This document shows positions 48,036 through 55,368 of a stretch of DNA of 55,368 nt, in pieces. The notes under the pieces were generated by a model that did no database searches, was not told where the DNA came from, and saw only the letters and a list, made by a program, of their open reading frames with translations. This DNA is from Candidatus Nomurabacteria bacterium. Its GTDB lineage: Bacteria; Patescibacteriota; Saccharimonadia; Saccharimonadales; Saccharimonadaceae. The stretch spans positions 1 to 55,368 of the forward strand of contig JAITNW010000011.1 in the NCBI GenBank assembly GCA_031290255.1, read 5' to 3'. Every line of letters starts with the position of its first letter. Position 1 is the first letter of the stretch. Position numbers and translations under genes: made by a program.

Positions 48036-49754
48036 TCATTGTAGCAAAAGCGCTTTTAAGGTCTCCAAGAGTTCTTTTGTTTTGCGAGCAACCTCTGCAT
48101 ATTGGGTATAAATATCAGTGTTCTTGTCTGCATCTACATGCCATTGACCATAGAACTTCAATTTAGGCTCGGTACCCGATGGTCGAATAATAATCCTACA
48201 CCGCTTATCATTATCAAATTCCAAGATCATCACATCGCCCTTACCCACTGTTGGCGTCGCATCACTCAGGCAGTCAATAGCTTTCGTCACCGCCAATCCG
48301 CCAACCTCAGCCAACGGCTCAGTTCTCAGCTTCGCCATCACACCCTGCATTGTCTTAAACCCATCCGCACCTGGGTACATTGCCGAAACCTGCTCCTCCA
48401 CAAAGATCCCATGTTTCTGATACAACTCAAATAGTCTTTCATACAAATTTTCACCCTTTTTCTTGAGCTCCGCCGCATATTCCGCCAATACCAAAGCCCC
48501 AGTCGCTGCATCCTTATCGCGCACCTGCGGGCCTACTAGCATCCCATAAGATTCCTCCGCGCCGATAATAAATCGCTCGCCAGTATCTTCCATTTCCTTA
48601 ACCTTACGCCCAATGTATTTAAAACCAATCAAGAAATCGCCATAAAGCGTCGTACCGTAAGATCCCGCCAGAGCATCAATCAAATCCGTAGTCACGATCG
48701 TTTTGCAGACGTAACCCTTATGATTTTTATTCAAAAGATAATCCGTCGCCAAAGCCCCTGACTGGTTCCCATTTAGCGCCTTCAACCCATCGGAAGTGCG
48801 CACGGTGACACGCAAGCGGTCTGCGTCTGGATCCGTCGCAATTCCCAAATCACAATTAGCTTGCTCCATCAAACTTACCGTACCTTTGTTCGCCGAATCA
48901 ATTTCCGGATTCGCAATATTATTCTCCAGAGCAGGGAAGTATCCATCTGGCACCATCTCCGCCGCTACTGTCACCACGTCAAATCCCACCTTCTTTAACA
49001 TCGGCAGTGCTGAAGTCTGCCCAGCACCATGCAAAGGCGAATAAGCAATCTTCACCTCCGGAGCTAGCTCACGATCAAAATTCGTATATTCCTCATTTAC
49101 CTCAAGTGTCGTATCCCAATACTCTTTATCTATCTCGTCGCCAATCAATTTAATCTGACCCTTGAGCTTCAGAGAATCGAAATCGCCGTAATTGATCGTC
49201 TTAATGTTGGCAAAAGCTTCAAGTAACCCTTTATCGTCTGGGCTCGACACCTGAGCGCCATCCGCCCAATACACCTTAAACCCATTATCTGCCGGCGGAT
49301 TATGCGACGCCGAAATCACAATCCCAGCCGATGCCTTCAGATAACGAATCGCAAAAGACAGCTCTGGCGTAGACCTAAACGATTCAAAATAATATACCAT
49401 CACACCACTTGCCGCCAACACCGCCGCCACCATCTTAGACAATTCCGGAGAAGTCAGCCGCGTATCATACGCAATCACTATCGACGGCTTGTCATTCTGC
49501 GCAAGCAGATAATCCGCCACCGCTTGCGCCGCCTCCCCAATCGTTACTTTATTAACCCGCGCCGGCCCCACTCCCGTAGTCCCGCGCATCCCCGCCGTAC
49601 CAAACTCAATATGTTTATAAAATCCATCCTCGAGCGCCTTCCAATCACCAGCGTCAAGCATACCCTGTAGCTCGTCTCTATATTCGGCGAATTTCGCATC
49701 CTCCAGCCACAGCTTTACGTTTGCCGCCGCCTCCAAAGATAAATTACTCTCCAT
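48036..49754 (-). CDS. phosphoglucomutase/phosphomannomutase
   Basis: About 572 residues, the length of PgcA-type phosphoglucomutases. Catalytic serine loop SASHNPPADNGFKVYW, metal loop DPDADRLRV, sugar-binding GAEESYGMLVG and phosphate loop RPSGTEPKLKFYG are in the right order. It interconverts hexose 1- and 6-phosphates for wall or glycan precursors. The second of two adjacent ATGs (49754) has AAGGAG 7 bases upstream and is preferred. It follows tyrS by a few bases, likely one operon. Confidence 0.95.
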   Translation of the reverse strand: MESNLSLEAAANVKLWLEDAKFAEYRDELQGMLDAGDWKALEDGFYKHIEFGTAGMRGTTGVGPARVNKVTIGEAAQAVADYLLAQNDKPSIVIAYDTRLTSPELSKMVAAVLAASGVMVYYFESFRSTPELSFAIRYLKASAGIVISASHNPPADNGFKVYWADGAQVSSPDDKGLLEAFANIKTINYGDFDSLKLKGQIKLIGDEIDKEYWDTTLEVNEEYTNFDRELAPEVKIAYSPLHGAGQTSALPMLKKVGFDVVTVAAEMVPDGYFPALENNIANPEIDSANKGTVSLMEQANCDLGIATDPDADRLRVTVRTSDGLKALNGNQSGALATDYLLNKNHKGYVCKTIVTTDLIDALAGSYGTTLYGDFLIGFKYIGRKVKEMEDTGERFIIGAEESYGMLVGPQVRDKDAATGALVLAEYAAELKKKGENLYERLFELYQKHGIFVEEQVSAMYPGADGFKTMQGVMAKLRTEPLAEVGGLAVTKAIDCLSDATPTVGKGDVMILEFDNDKRCRIIIRPSGTEPKLKFYGQWHVDADKNTDIYTQYAEVARKTKELLETLKALLLQ

Positions 49755-49765
49755 CATGTCACTCC

Positions 49766-50977
49766 TTATTTTACTAATATAAACTTATTCTTACCTTTCT
49801 TGATGATCGCGCGTTGCGCTATCTCAATATCTTCACCCACCTTCTCATTATTCACCGAAATTGCATCCGAAACAATCAGCTGCCTAGCTTCAGACTTCGA
49901 CTTTGCCACGCCAGTACTCACCAGAGCCTCTGATATATTCGCACCCCTCCCAACCGTCGGAATAGTTTTCTCCAGCAGGGAAATGTCCGCTTCGCTCAAA
50001 GTGTCCACATCCATCTTGCCAAACAATACAGTAGTAATTTTTATCACGCTCTCCGTTGCCTCTCTGCCATGCACTACAGTTGTCGCTTCTTCTGCCAATC
50101 TCTTCTGTGCCAACCTATCTTGTGGTCTCTCAAAATGCGCCGCCATGAGCTCAGCCAGCTCGTCCGGCATCATTAGCGTGTAATATTTCAAGTAATCTTC
50201 CACTGCATCGTCTGACTGATTTAGCCAGAACTGATAAAAATCAAACACCGGCGTCTTCTCGGCATCCAGCCATACCGCATTTCCCTCGGATTTGCCAAAC
50301 TTTCTACCCGACGCCTGATCAATAATCAGCGGACAACTCCACGCGTCCGCCTCCGCCCCCTCAAGTCGCTTGATCAAATGCATCCCAGATACGCAGTTGC
50401 CAAACTGATCCGCCCCGCAAAGCTGCATATCAATCCCATACTCGCGGTATAAGTGGAGAAAATCATACCCCTGTATCAAAGAGTACGAAAATTCCGCATA
50501 AGAAATCCCCACCCCACCCTCGCCAACCCTATCCTGTACGAATTTCCTATCAAGGAGCTGCGTCATGCTAAATTCCTTACCCACCGTCCTCAAGAAATCA
50601 ATATATTTAATCTCCCGAAACCAGTCCCAGTTATCCACCATCACCACATTTTCTTCCTGCACTACCTGTCTAATCTGTGCCACCAACGCTGCCTTATTAT
50701 GCTCAATCTCATCCATCGGCTTGAGATCACGCTCAGCATTATCTTTCGGGTCGCCAATCTGTCCAGTCGCCCCACCTACTAGCAGATACGGTTTATACCC
50801 ATAACGTATAAAACACGCGCACATCATTAAAGCCGCCAAATGCCCCACATGCAAACTATCCGCCGAAGGATCCGTCCCCCAATAAAAACTCCGAGCCCTC
50901 TCATCAAGATCTGATACATTTTTGAGTGTATTTTCGGCAACAAACCCGCGCCAAACCAATTCCTCAGATAGTTTCAT
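49766..50977 (-). CDS. tyrS: tyrosyl-tRNA synthetase
   Basis: 403 residues, TyrRS of the bacterial type. HIGH as HVGH in DPSADSLHVGHLAALM, tyrosine-binding region around SYAEFSYSLIQGYDF, KMSKS as KFGKS in GRKFGKSEGNAVW, and a C-terminal S4 RNA-binding domain (about 335-400). AAGGAG lies 6 bases before the ATG. It begins the minus-strand tyrS-phosphoglucomutase pair. Confidence 0.96.
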   Translation of the reverse strand: MKLSEELVWRGFVAENTLKNVSDLDERARSFYWGTDPSADSLHVGHLAALMMCACFIRYGYKPYLLVGGATGQIGDPKDNAERDLKPMDEIEHNKAALVAQIRQVVQEENVVMVDNWDWFREIKYIDFLRTVGKEFSMTQLLDRKFVQDRVGEGGVGISYAEFSYSLIQGYDFLHLYREYGIDMQLCGADQFGNCVSGMHLIKRLEGAEADAWSCPLIIDQASGRKFGKSEGNAVWLDAEKTPVFDFYQFWLNQSDDAVEDYLKYYTLMMPDELAELMAAHFERPQDRLAQKRLAEEATTVVHGREATESVIKITTVLFGKMDVDTLSEADISLLEKTIPTVGRGANISEALVSTGVAKSKSEARQLIVSDAISVNNEKVGEDIEIAQRAIIKKGKNKFILVK

Positions 50978-51036
50978 AGGAACTCCTTCACTTATAATAC
51001 CTTATTGTACCATATCGGGTTACACAGATATTATTG

Positions 51037-51045
51037 TGTTAAAAT
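51037..51045 (+). promoter_or_regulatory. extended -10 of tRNA-Arg
   Basis: TGTTAAAAT, ending 8 bases before the tRNA 5' end, so the primary transcript would need little or no 5' processing. Confidence 0.55.
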
Positions 51046-51053
51046 AAAACCAC

Positions 51054-51130
51054 GGCGCCATAGCTCAGCTGGATAGAGCAGGAGACTTCTAAGCTCAAGG
51101 TCGCAGGTTCGAATCCTGCTGGCGCTACCA
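51054..51130 (+). tRNA. tRNA-Arg (UCU)
   Basis: Acceptor GGCGCCA with TGGCGCT (G1-U72 wobble), A73 and an encoded CCA; D-arm GCTC/GAGC and T-arm GCAGG/CCTGC are normal. Anticodon loop CTTCTAA gives TCT. The anticodon stem GGAGA/GCTCA has only three Watson-Crick pairs, flanked by G-A and A-G mismatches. Confidence 0.92.
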
Positions 51131-51210
51131 AATTTCTAGATCCCTCAATGACTGACGGATAATATTTTGATTACACAAATTTGCAACATTATAAAGCTCC
51201 AATTTAGCAC

Positions 51211-51239
51211 TTGCACTTAAATAAAATCAAGCATATACT
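51211..51239 (+). promoter_or_regulatory. pyrG promoter
   Basis: TTGCAC (51211-51216), a 17-base spacer and TATACT (51234-51239). A leader of about 35 bases with AAAGGAGG precedes the ATG. I see no CTP-responsive attenuator. Confidence 0.75.
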
Positions 51240-51281
51240 TGTGTCCAAAGAGTGTGGGCAGTAAAAGGAGGTGTTGCCCAG

Positions 51282-52910
51282 ATGTTAAAAACAAATACTA
51301 AGTTTATTTTTGTAAGCGGCGGAGTCATTTCTGGCGTTGGGAAGGGCATCATGGCCGCCTCGCTTGGTGCCATTCTCAAATCCCAAGGCCTCAAGGTTTC
51401 TATGCAAAAATGCGACCCATACCTCAATGTCGACGCCGGTCAATTAAACCCACGCGAACACGGAGAAACCTTCGTCACCAAAGATGGCGCCGAAACTGAT
51501 CTCGACCTCGGACATTACGAGCGCTTTCTCGATGAAGAAATGACCGGAGATTCTACACTGACGAGCGGCAAGCTGTACAAGCGTCTTATCGACGCCGAGC
51601 GCGCTGGCGAATTCGGTGGCAAAACCGTCCAGCTCGTCCCTCACGTCACCGGACTAATTCAAGAAACTTTCCTAAAAAACGCCAAAAACTTCAAAAGCGA
51701 CGTGCACATCGTCGAAATTGGTGGCACCGTAGGCGATTTCGAGGGCTTACATTTCATCGAAGCCATTCGCGCCTTCCCCTCAAGAGTAGGCCGTGATAAC
51801 TGCTTTTTTGCACACGTCTGCTACGTCCCTTGGCTGTCCACGAGCCACGAGTTCAAGACCAAGCCCGCCCAAAACTCTCTCCGCGATCTGCGTGAGTACG
51901 GCATCATCCCAGATATGGTCGTCGCACGGCTAGATGCTTCAAGAGCCGTCAAAGCACCAGAAATCGCCAGAAAACTCGCAATTTTCTGCGGCATCAAGGA
52001 GCAAGCTGTCGTCTTAATGCCAAACGCCAAATCTGTTTACTTAGTTCCATTAAACGCCGTGCATGGCGGTGCGCTGACAGCCCTCCAATCTTTCATTGGC
52101 GGCCCAGACAACACCTTAGAAAACAAAAAATTTATTCAAAAAAATATGCAGAATTGGCAACGGCTCGCTGATCAAATTTCCTCCAAACCCGCCCAAAAAG
52201 TCAAAGTAGGACTAGTCGCCAAGTACACCGATAATACCGACACCTACCTATCTGTCACAGAAGCCCTCAAAGCTGCCGCCTGGAATGAAAATGTCGACCT
52301 AGATCTCATATGGTTAAACGCCGAGACCGTTACGCCTGAAGATTTCGCAAATGTTGACGGACTTCTTGTACCCGGGGGCTTCGGCGCACGCGGTTCTGAG
52401 GGCAAAATCCAAGCCGCAACCTATTCTCTCGACCACAATAAACCATATCTCGGCATCTGTCTCGGCCTCCAGGTTGCCGTTATCGCCGCCGCCCGCCGCG
52501 CTGGCATCAAAGACGCCAATTCGTCAGAATTCGCCTCTAAAAAATCCACCAATGTCATATATATTATGGCAGACCAAAAAGGCAAAGAAAACACCGGCAA
52601 CTCCATGCGACTCGGCAACTATCCCGCTTCGCTCATACAGGGGACACTAGCCGCCAAACTTTACGGACAGCGCGAAGTCATCGAGCGTCACCGCCATCGC
52701 TACGAAGTCAATCAGAAATATCTTAAACAAATTGAGCGGGGAGGAATCATCGTCAGTGGTCTCTCACCAGATGGCAAATTAGTCGAATTTGTCGAAGCTC
52801 CCATGGCTACATTCTTCGTTGCTACCCAGGCTCATCCAGAATTCCGCAGCCGTCCCACTCGCCCTCATCCCCTATTCACCGGATTCATCCGGAGTCTCAT
52901 CAAAAAATAA
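51282..52910 (+). CDS. pyrG: CTP synthase
   Basis: Amidates UTP to CTP with glutamine. About 542 residues. N-terminal synthetase domain begins FVSGGVISGVGKGIMAASLG, with DPYLNVDAGQLNPREHGE; the glutaminase domain has GICLGLQ with the nucleophilic cysteine and the HPEFRSRP histidine-glutamate pair near the end. The ATG at 51282 is preferred over a GTG at 51252 because AGGAGG lies between them, 10 bases before the ATG. Essential in cells that take up nucleotides. Confidence 0.97.
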   Translation: MLKTNTKFIFVSGGVISGVGKGIMAASLGAILKSQGLKVSMQKCDPYLNVDAGQLNPREHGETFVTKDGAETDLDLGHYERFLDEEMTGDSTLTSGKLYKRLIDAERAGEFGGKTVQLVPHVTGLIQETFLKNAKNFKSDVHIVEIGGTVGDFEGLHFIEAIRAFPSRVGRDNCFFAHVCYVPWLSTSHEFKTKPAQNSLRDLREYGIIPDMVVARLDASRAVKAPEIARKLAIFCGIKEQAVVLMPNAKSVYLVPLNAVHGGALTALQSFIGGPDNTLENKKFIQKNMQNWQRLADQISSKPAQKVKVGLVAKYTDNTDTYLSVTEALKAAAWNENVDLDLIWLNAETVTPEDFANVDGLLVPGGFGARGSEGKIQAATYSLDHNKPYLGICLGLQVAVIAAARRAGIKDANSSEFASKKSTNVIYIMADQKGKENTGNSMRLGNYPASLIQGTLAAKLYGQREVIERHRHRYEVNQKYLKQIERGGIIVSGLSPDGKLVEFVEAPMATFFVATQAHPEFRSRPTRPHPLFTGFIRSLIKK

Positions 52911-52914
52911 TCAT

Positions 52915-52945
52915 TAAAAAGGGGCAGTCATAATTGACCGCCCCT
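52915..52945 (-). terminator. terminator between pyrG and the facing small gene
   Basis: AGGGGC-A-GTCA (52920-52930) pairs with TGAC-C-GCCCCT (52935-52945), one A-C mismatch, 4-base loop. On the minus strand TTTTT follows directly, so it mainly ends the gene at 52974-53378; for pyrG the tail is only ATTATAT. Confidence 0.75.
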
Positions 52946-52973
52946 ATTATATCTAGGAGTACGCAACGCAGCT

Positions 52974-53378
52974 TTAAGCTCTTCGCGGCACAGGCATCCG
53001 CCTCACCGGTAGTCGCTCTTTTCGAGCTTCCGGAGTTATAGTTGACGTACCACTCGTCGTGGCATCTGGAACTTCTACGTCAATTAAGGTGCGACGCCCT
53101 TTTTTAGTTTTGTGTAAATCTTGCTCGGGTGCGTTTATAATCGCTAAAGCATTTTTCGCCTCCCCAATTAACACTTTGAGCGCAGTATTAGTTGAAACAT
53201 CTTTCTCGGGGTGGTGGCCTTCAAACCACCTTTCGAGCTTTATTATCTCCACCGCCAACTCTGCAGCATTTGAATCACCAGCTTCCAATGCTTTCTCAAA
53301 CCTCTTTCTTTGAGCCAGCAATTTCCTTACCTTGCCTAAAAACCTGAGCATCATACCTTCGTCCATGTTCGATAACAT
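52974..53378 (-). CDS. hypothetical helical protein
   Basis: About 134 residues. Helical, charged first half (FLGKVRKLLAQRKRFEKALEAGD, then AAELAVEIIKLERWFEG), then a basic, Thr/Pro-rich tail ending VRRMPVPRRA. AGGAGG lies 7 bases before the ATG at 53378, which rules out the longer frame starting at 53483. Divergent from argS. No family recognised. Confidence 0.7.
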   Translation of the reverse strand: MLSNMDEGMMLRFLGKVRKLLAQRKRFEKALEAGDSNAAELAVEIIKLERWFEGHHPEKDVSTNTALKVLIGEAKNALAIINAPEQDLHKTKKGRRTLIDVEVPDATTSGTSTITPEARKERLPVRRMPVPRRA

Positions 53379-53469
53379 ACGGTATCCTCCTATAAAAGAA
53401 CAAATAGTCGCCACTCCATAACAGAATAGCGCCTTGATTATTGTATCATATAATATTAAAATGTAAAAG

Positions 53470-55158
53470 ATGGAAAACCTCAAAACTCAAATCTCAAATA
53501 CAATCAAAGATCTCTATAATATTACAGATTTGCCAATAGAATTATCCCCAGCCCCAGATGACGTAACTGGCGACTACGCCACCAACATCGCGCTCCGTCT
53601 TGCCAAAACTGTCGGCAAACCACCTCATCAAATCGCCGAAGCAATCATTAGCAAGCTCGCCCAGACCAACCCCGACATAAACTCCGCAATCGCCGGCGCC
53701 GGCTTCATCAACATCACAATAAAAAGCAGCCAGCTCATGCACGAACTAGACGCCAAATGGTCCGAAAAATACGGCGAAAACACTTCCGGCGCAGGCCAAC
53801 GCGCCATCGTAGAATTCCCCAGCCAAAACATGGCCAAGCCTTACTCAGTAGGGCATTTAAGACCAGGCAACCAAGGTTGGGCAGTCAAAAACCTCCTCGA
53901 AGCCTCTGGCTGGGCAGTCATCACAGACAATCACCTCGGCGACTCCGGCACCCCCTTCGGCATCTGGGCAACCGGCTTCACCCGCTCCGGCAAATCCCTC
54001 GATCGCGTCACCGTCTACGAACTCGGCGAAATCTACATAGAAATGAAGCGACTCCTCAAAGACGAATCCGAATCCTCCGCCACCCCTCTCAAAGACGCAG
54101 TCCAAGATTGGCTCCTCAAACTCGAAAACAAAGACCCCGCAGCCGTCAAACTCTCCACCCGCTTCAACGAAATCTCCCTCAAGCACATCCACGAAATCAT
54201 GACCCGCCTCAGCATCTCCACAGATTACGAACTCGGCGAAAGCTTTTTCCTAGAGCAGGGCAAAGCCCTCGTCCAAAAATACCTACAAGCAGGCATCTTC
54301 CAGCAAAATCCCGACGGCAGCATCATCTGCCCCCTAGACGACCAAGGCATCGACGTCCCCCTCCTTGTACTAAAGAGCAATGGCGCCGCCCTCTACGCCA
54401 CCACCGACCTCGCCACCATGGTCTACCGCGCCCAAGAATTCCACCCCGACCAAGTAGTCTACTGCGTCGGCGTTGAACAAAAATTTTACTTCGAACAGCT
54501 CTTCGCCATGGGCAAAAAGCTCCATCTTCCCCAAGCCAACATTCACCTCTGGTTCGGCACCATCGACCAGCTCACTGATGGCAAGCGCGAAAAAATGTCC
54601 TCCCGCAAAGGCGTCGTCCTCATGGAAGAACTCCTCAATAGAGCCGAAGCCACCGCCAGAGATATCACCAAGGACAGGGCAGTCTCAGACGCCGACATCC
54701 AAAAAATCGCCGTCGGCGCCATCAAATTCACCGACTTCATAGCCGACCGCAAGACCAACATTCTCTTTGACTGGGACAAAATCTTCGCCCTCACCGGCTT
54801 CTCCGGCCCCTTCTGCCAATACGCCGCCGTCCGCATGAACAAAATAATTGTTCAAAACTCTCACACCGAAGCCACAGATTACAGCACCTACGACTGGGAA
54901 GCCGAAAAACCCCTCATCAAACTCCTCCTCGAATACCCAGACACCGTCCGCCTCGCCACCGACAAGCTCGAAGCCCACCGCATCGCCACCTACATCTTCC
55001 GCCTCGCCCAAGCATTCAACCGCTACTACGAAACCACCCCCGTCAGCCAAGCCACCCCAGCAGAGAAGTCCGCCCGCTTGAGTCTCCTCCAAAAACTCTC
55101 CCAAACCTTCACCCACAGCCTCCGTCTCCTCGGCATCGAAACCCCCACCAAAATGTAA
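53470..55158 (+). CDS. argS: arginyl-tRNA synthetase
   Basis: Class I synthetase, 562 residues. N-terminal Add-1 domain for D-loop contact (1-85), catalytic core with HIGH as SVGH in KPYSVGHLRPGN, KMSSRKG (about 378) as KMSKS, and the helical DALR anticodon domain (about 440-562). It charges tRNA-Arg, one copy of which lies 2.3 kb upstream. A TATAAT at 53449-53454 precedes the ATG by 15 bases with no Shine-Dalgarno site. Third positions are extremely C-rich. Confidence 0.97.
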   Translation: MENLKTQISNTIKDLYNITDLPIELSPAPDDVTGDYATNIALRLAKTVGKPPHQIAEAIISKLAQTNPDINSAIAGAGFINITIKSSQLMHELDAKWSEKYGENTSGAGQRAIVEFPSQNMAKPYSVGHLRPGNQGWAVKNLLEASGWAVITDNHLGDSGTPFGIWATGFTRSGKSLDRVTVYELGEIYIEMKRLLKDESESSATPLKDAVQDWLLKLENKDPAAVKLSTRFNEISLKHIHEIMTRLSISTDYELGESFFLEQGKALVQKYLQAGIFQQNPDGSIICPLDDQGIDVPLLVLKSNGAALYATTDLATMVYRAQEFHPDQVVYCVGVEQKFYFEQLFAMGKKLHLPQANIHLWFGTIDQLTDGKREKMSSRKGVVLMEELLNRAEATARDITKDRAVSDADIQKIAVGAIKFTDFIADRKTNILFDWDKIFALTGFSGPFCQYAAVRMNKIIVQNSHTEATDYSTYDWEAEKPLIKLLLEYPDTVRLATDKLEAHRIATYIFRLAQAFNRYYETTPVSQATPAEKSARLSLLQKLSQTFTHSLRLLGIETPTKM

Positions 55159-55211
55159 CCCCACCACCTCTAGCCATCCAAAAAGCCCAGCAATCACTTG
55201 CCTATACCTAC

Positions 55212-55240
55212 ACTATAGCACACATCATCAAATAAGTCAA
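55212..55240 (-). promoter_or_regulatory. orphan minus-strand promoter, twin of 24526-24554
   Basis: Minus strand TTGACT (55235-55240), a 17-base spacer ending TGTGTGC and TATAGT (55212-55217). It points into the 3' end of argS in antisense. The 29-base block agrees with the plus-strand promoter at 24526 at 23 positions. No gene is seen directly downstream. Confidence 0.65.
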
Positions 55241-55368
55241 GCAAAACCAACCTGAATCCCTAAACCCCCATAAACCGCCCAACCTGGTAACCAAGCAGAT
55301 TCCTAATGTAGTTAAGTAGGTAACCATTGATGCTTCTTGGAAACGACGTGACCATGTTCGTGTTGTTT

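Noticed and set aside
54685-55197. Minus-strand 170-residue frame downstream of the 55.2-kb promoter
   Set aside because: Gly/Glu/Val-rich shadow of argS. The promoter is real-looking but this frame lacks a ribosome site.
1-55368. CRISPR array or cas genes
   Set aside because: No regularly spaced direct repeats; the 26-kb repeats are few, inverted and irregular.
1-55368. UGA recoded as glycine (code 25)
   Set aside because: TGA serves as the natural end of several genes, such as dprA and the response regulator, with no in-frame TGA inside conserved domains.

Overview
The window reads as a chromosomal segment of a Candidatus Saccharibacteria (TM7, Patescibacteria/CPR) genome. The evidence is the compact gene packing, short single-copy housekeeping proteins (411-residue ProS, 63-residue bL32-like protein), mostly dependent metabolism (glycolytic ends and nucleotide amination but no amino-acid biosynthesis), and a type IV pilus operon. 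TGA is used as an ordinary stop, for example for dprA, which argues against the UGA-glycine lineages Gracilibacteria and SR1/Absconditabacteria. Assignment to the phylum is inference; no rRNA lies in the window.

Layout. 0.2-26.1 kb is mostly plus-strand housekeeping: recG, an HxxxD metal-site protein, rsmD, an RRM protein, tRNA-Leu(UAG), radA, rpsO, pnp, ftsK, proS, greA, lysS, dprA, ldh, a PIN-TRAM protein, a class A penicillin-binding protein (minus strand), leuS, a bL32-like gene, nusB overlapping a Nudix gene, and a phosphoribosyltransferase-like gene (minus strand). 26.1-26.65 kb is a 568-base gene-free stretch packed with inverted and direct repeats. 26.65-55 kb holds an SPFH/zinc-ribbon membrane pair, cysS, a minus-strand queuosine-salvage operon (PNPOx-like, queT-like, tgt, AI-2E-type permease), an OmpR-type two-component system, an orphan methyltransferase, a membrane sensor without a kinase, a Fic protein, ychF, the pilus operon (pilM, pilN, pilO, a small anchored protein, pilB), a tRNA cluster (Gly, Leu, Cys, His), a minus-strand block (tail-anchored protein, tpiA, phosphoglucomutase, tyrS), tRNA-Arg, pyrG and argS.

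The most striking large-scale signal is an abrupt change in strand composition. Left of about 26.1 kb the plus strand is G-rich even across minus-strand genes; right of about 26.65 kb it is C-rich even across minus-strand genes. A positive-to-negative GC-skew change is what a replication terminus gives, and the switch falls in the repeat-filled gap. Repeats on the two sides of the gap's midpoint face each other, and a solo copy of the same family lies at 37.1 kb. A second, unrelated element with perfect 24-base arms sits at 24.4 kb.

Many genes have an extended -10 box only 7-8 bases before the ATG (ftsK, ldh, the PIN gene, the PBP gene, leuS, cysS, pilM, tpiA), so leaderless mRNAs appear common. 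Others carry clear AGGAGG sites. Functionally the genes cover tRNA charging (six synthetases), RNA turnover, DNA repair and competence (recG, radA, dprA with the pilus genes), peptidoglycan synthesis, fermentation (ldh, tpiA, phosphoglucomutase), and uptake rather than synthesis of the queuosine precursor.
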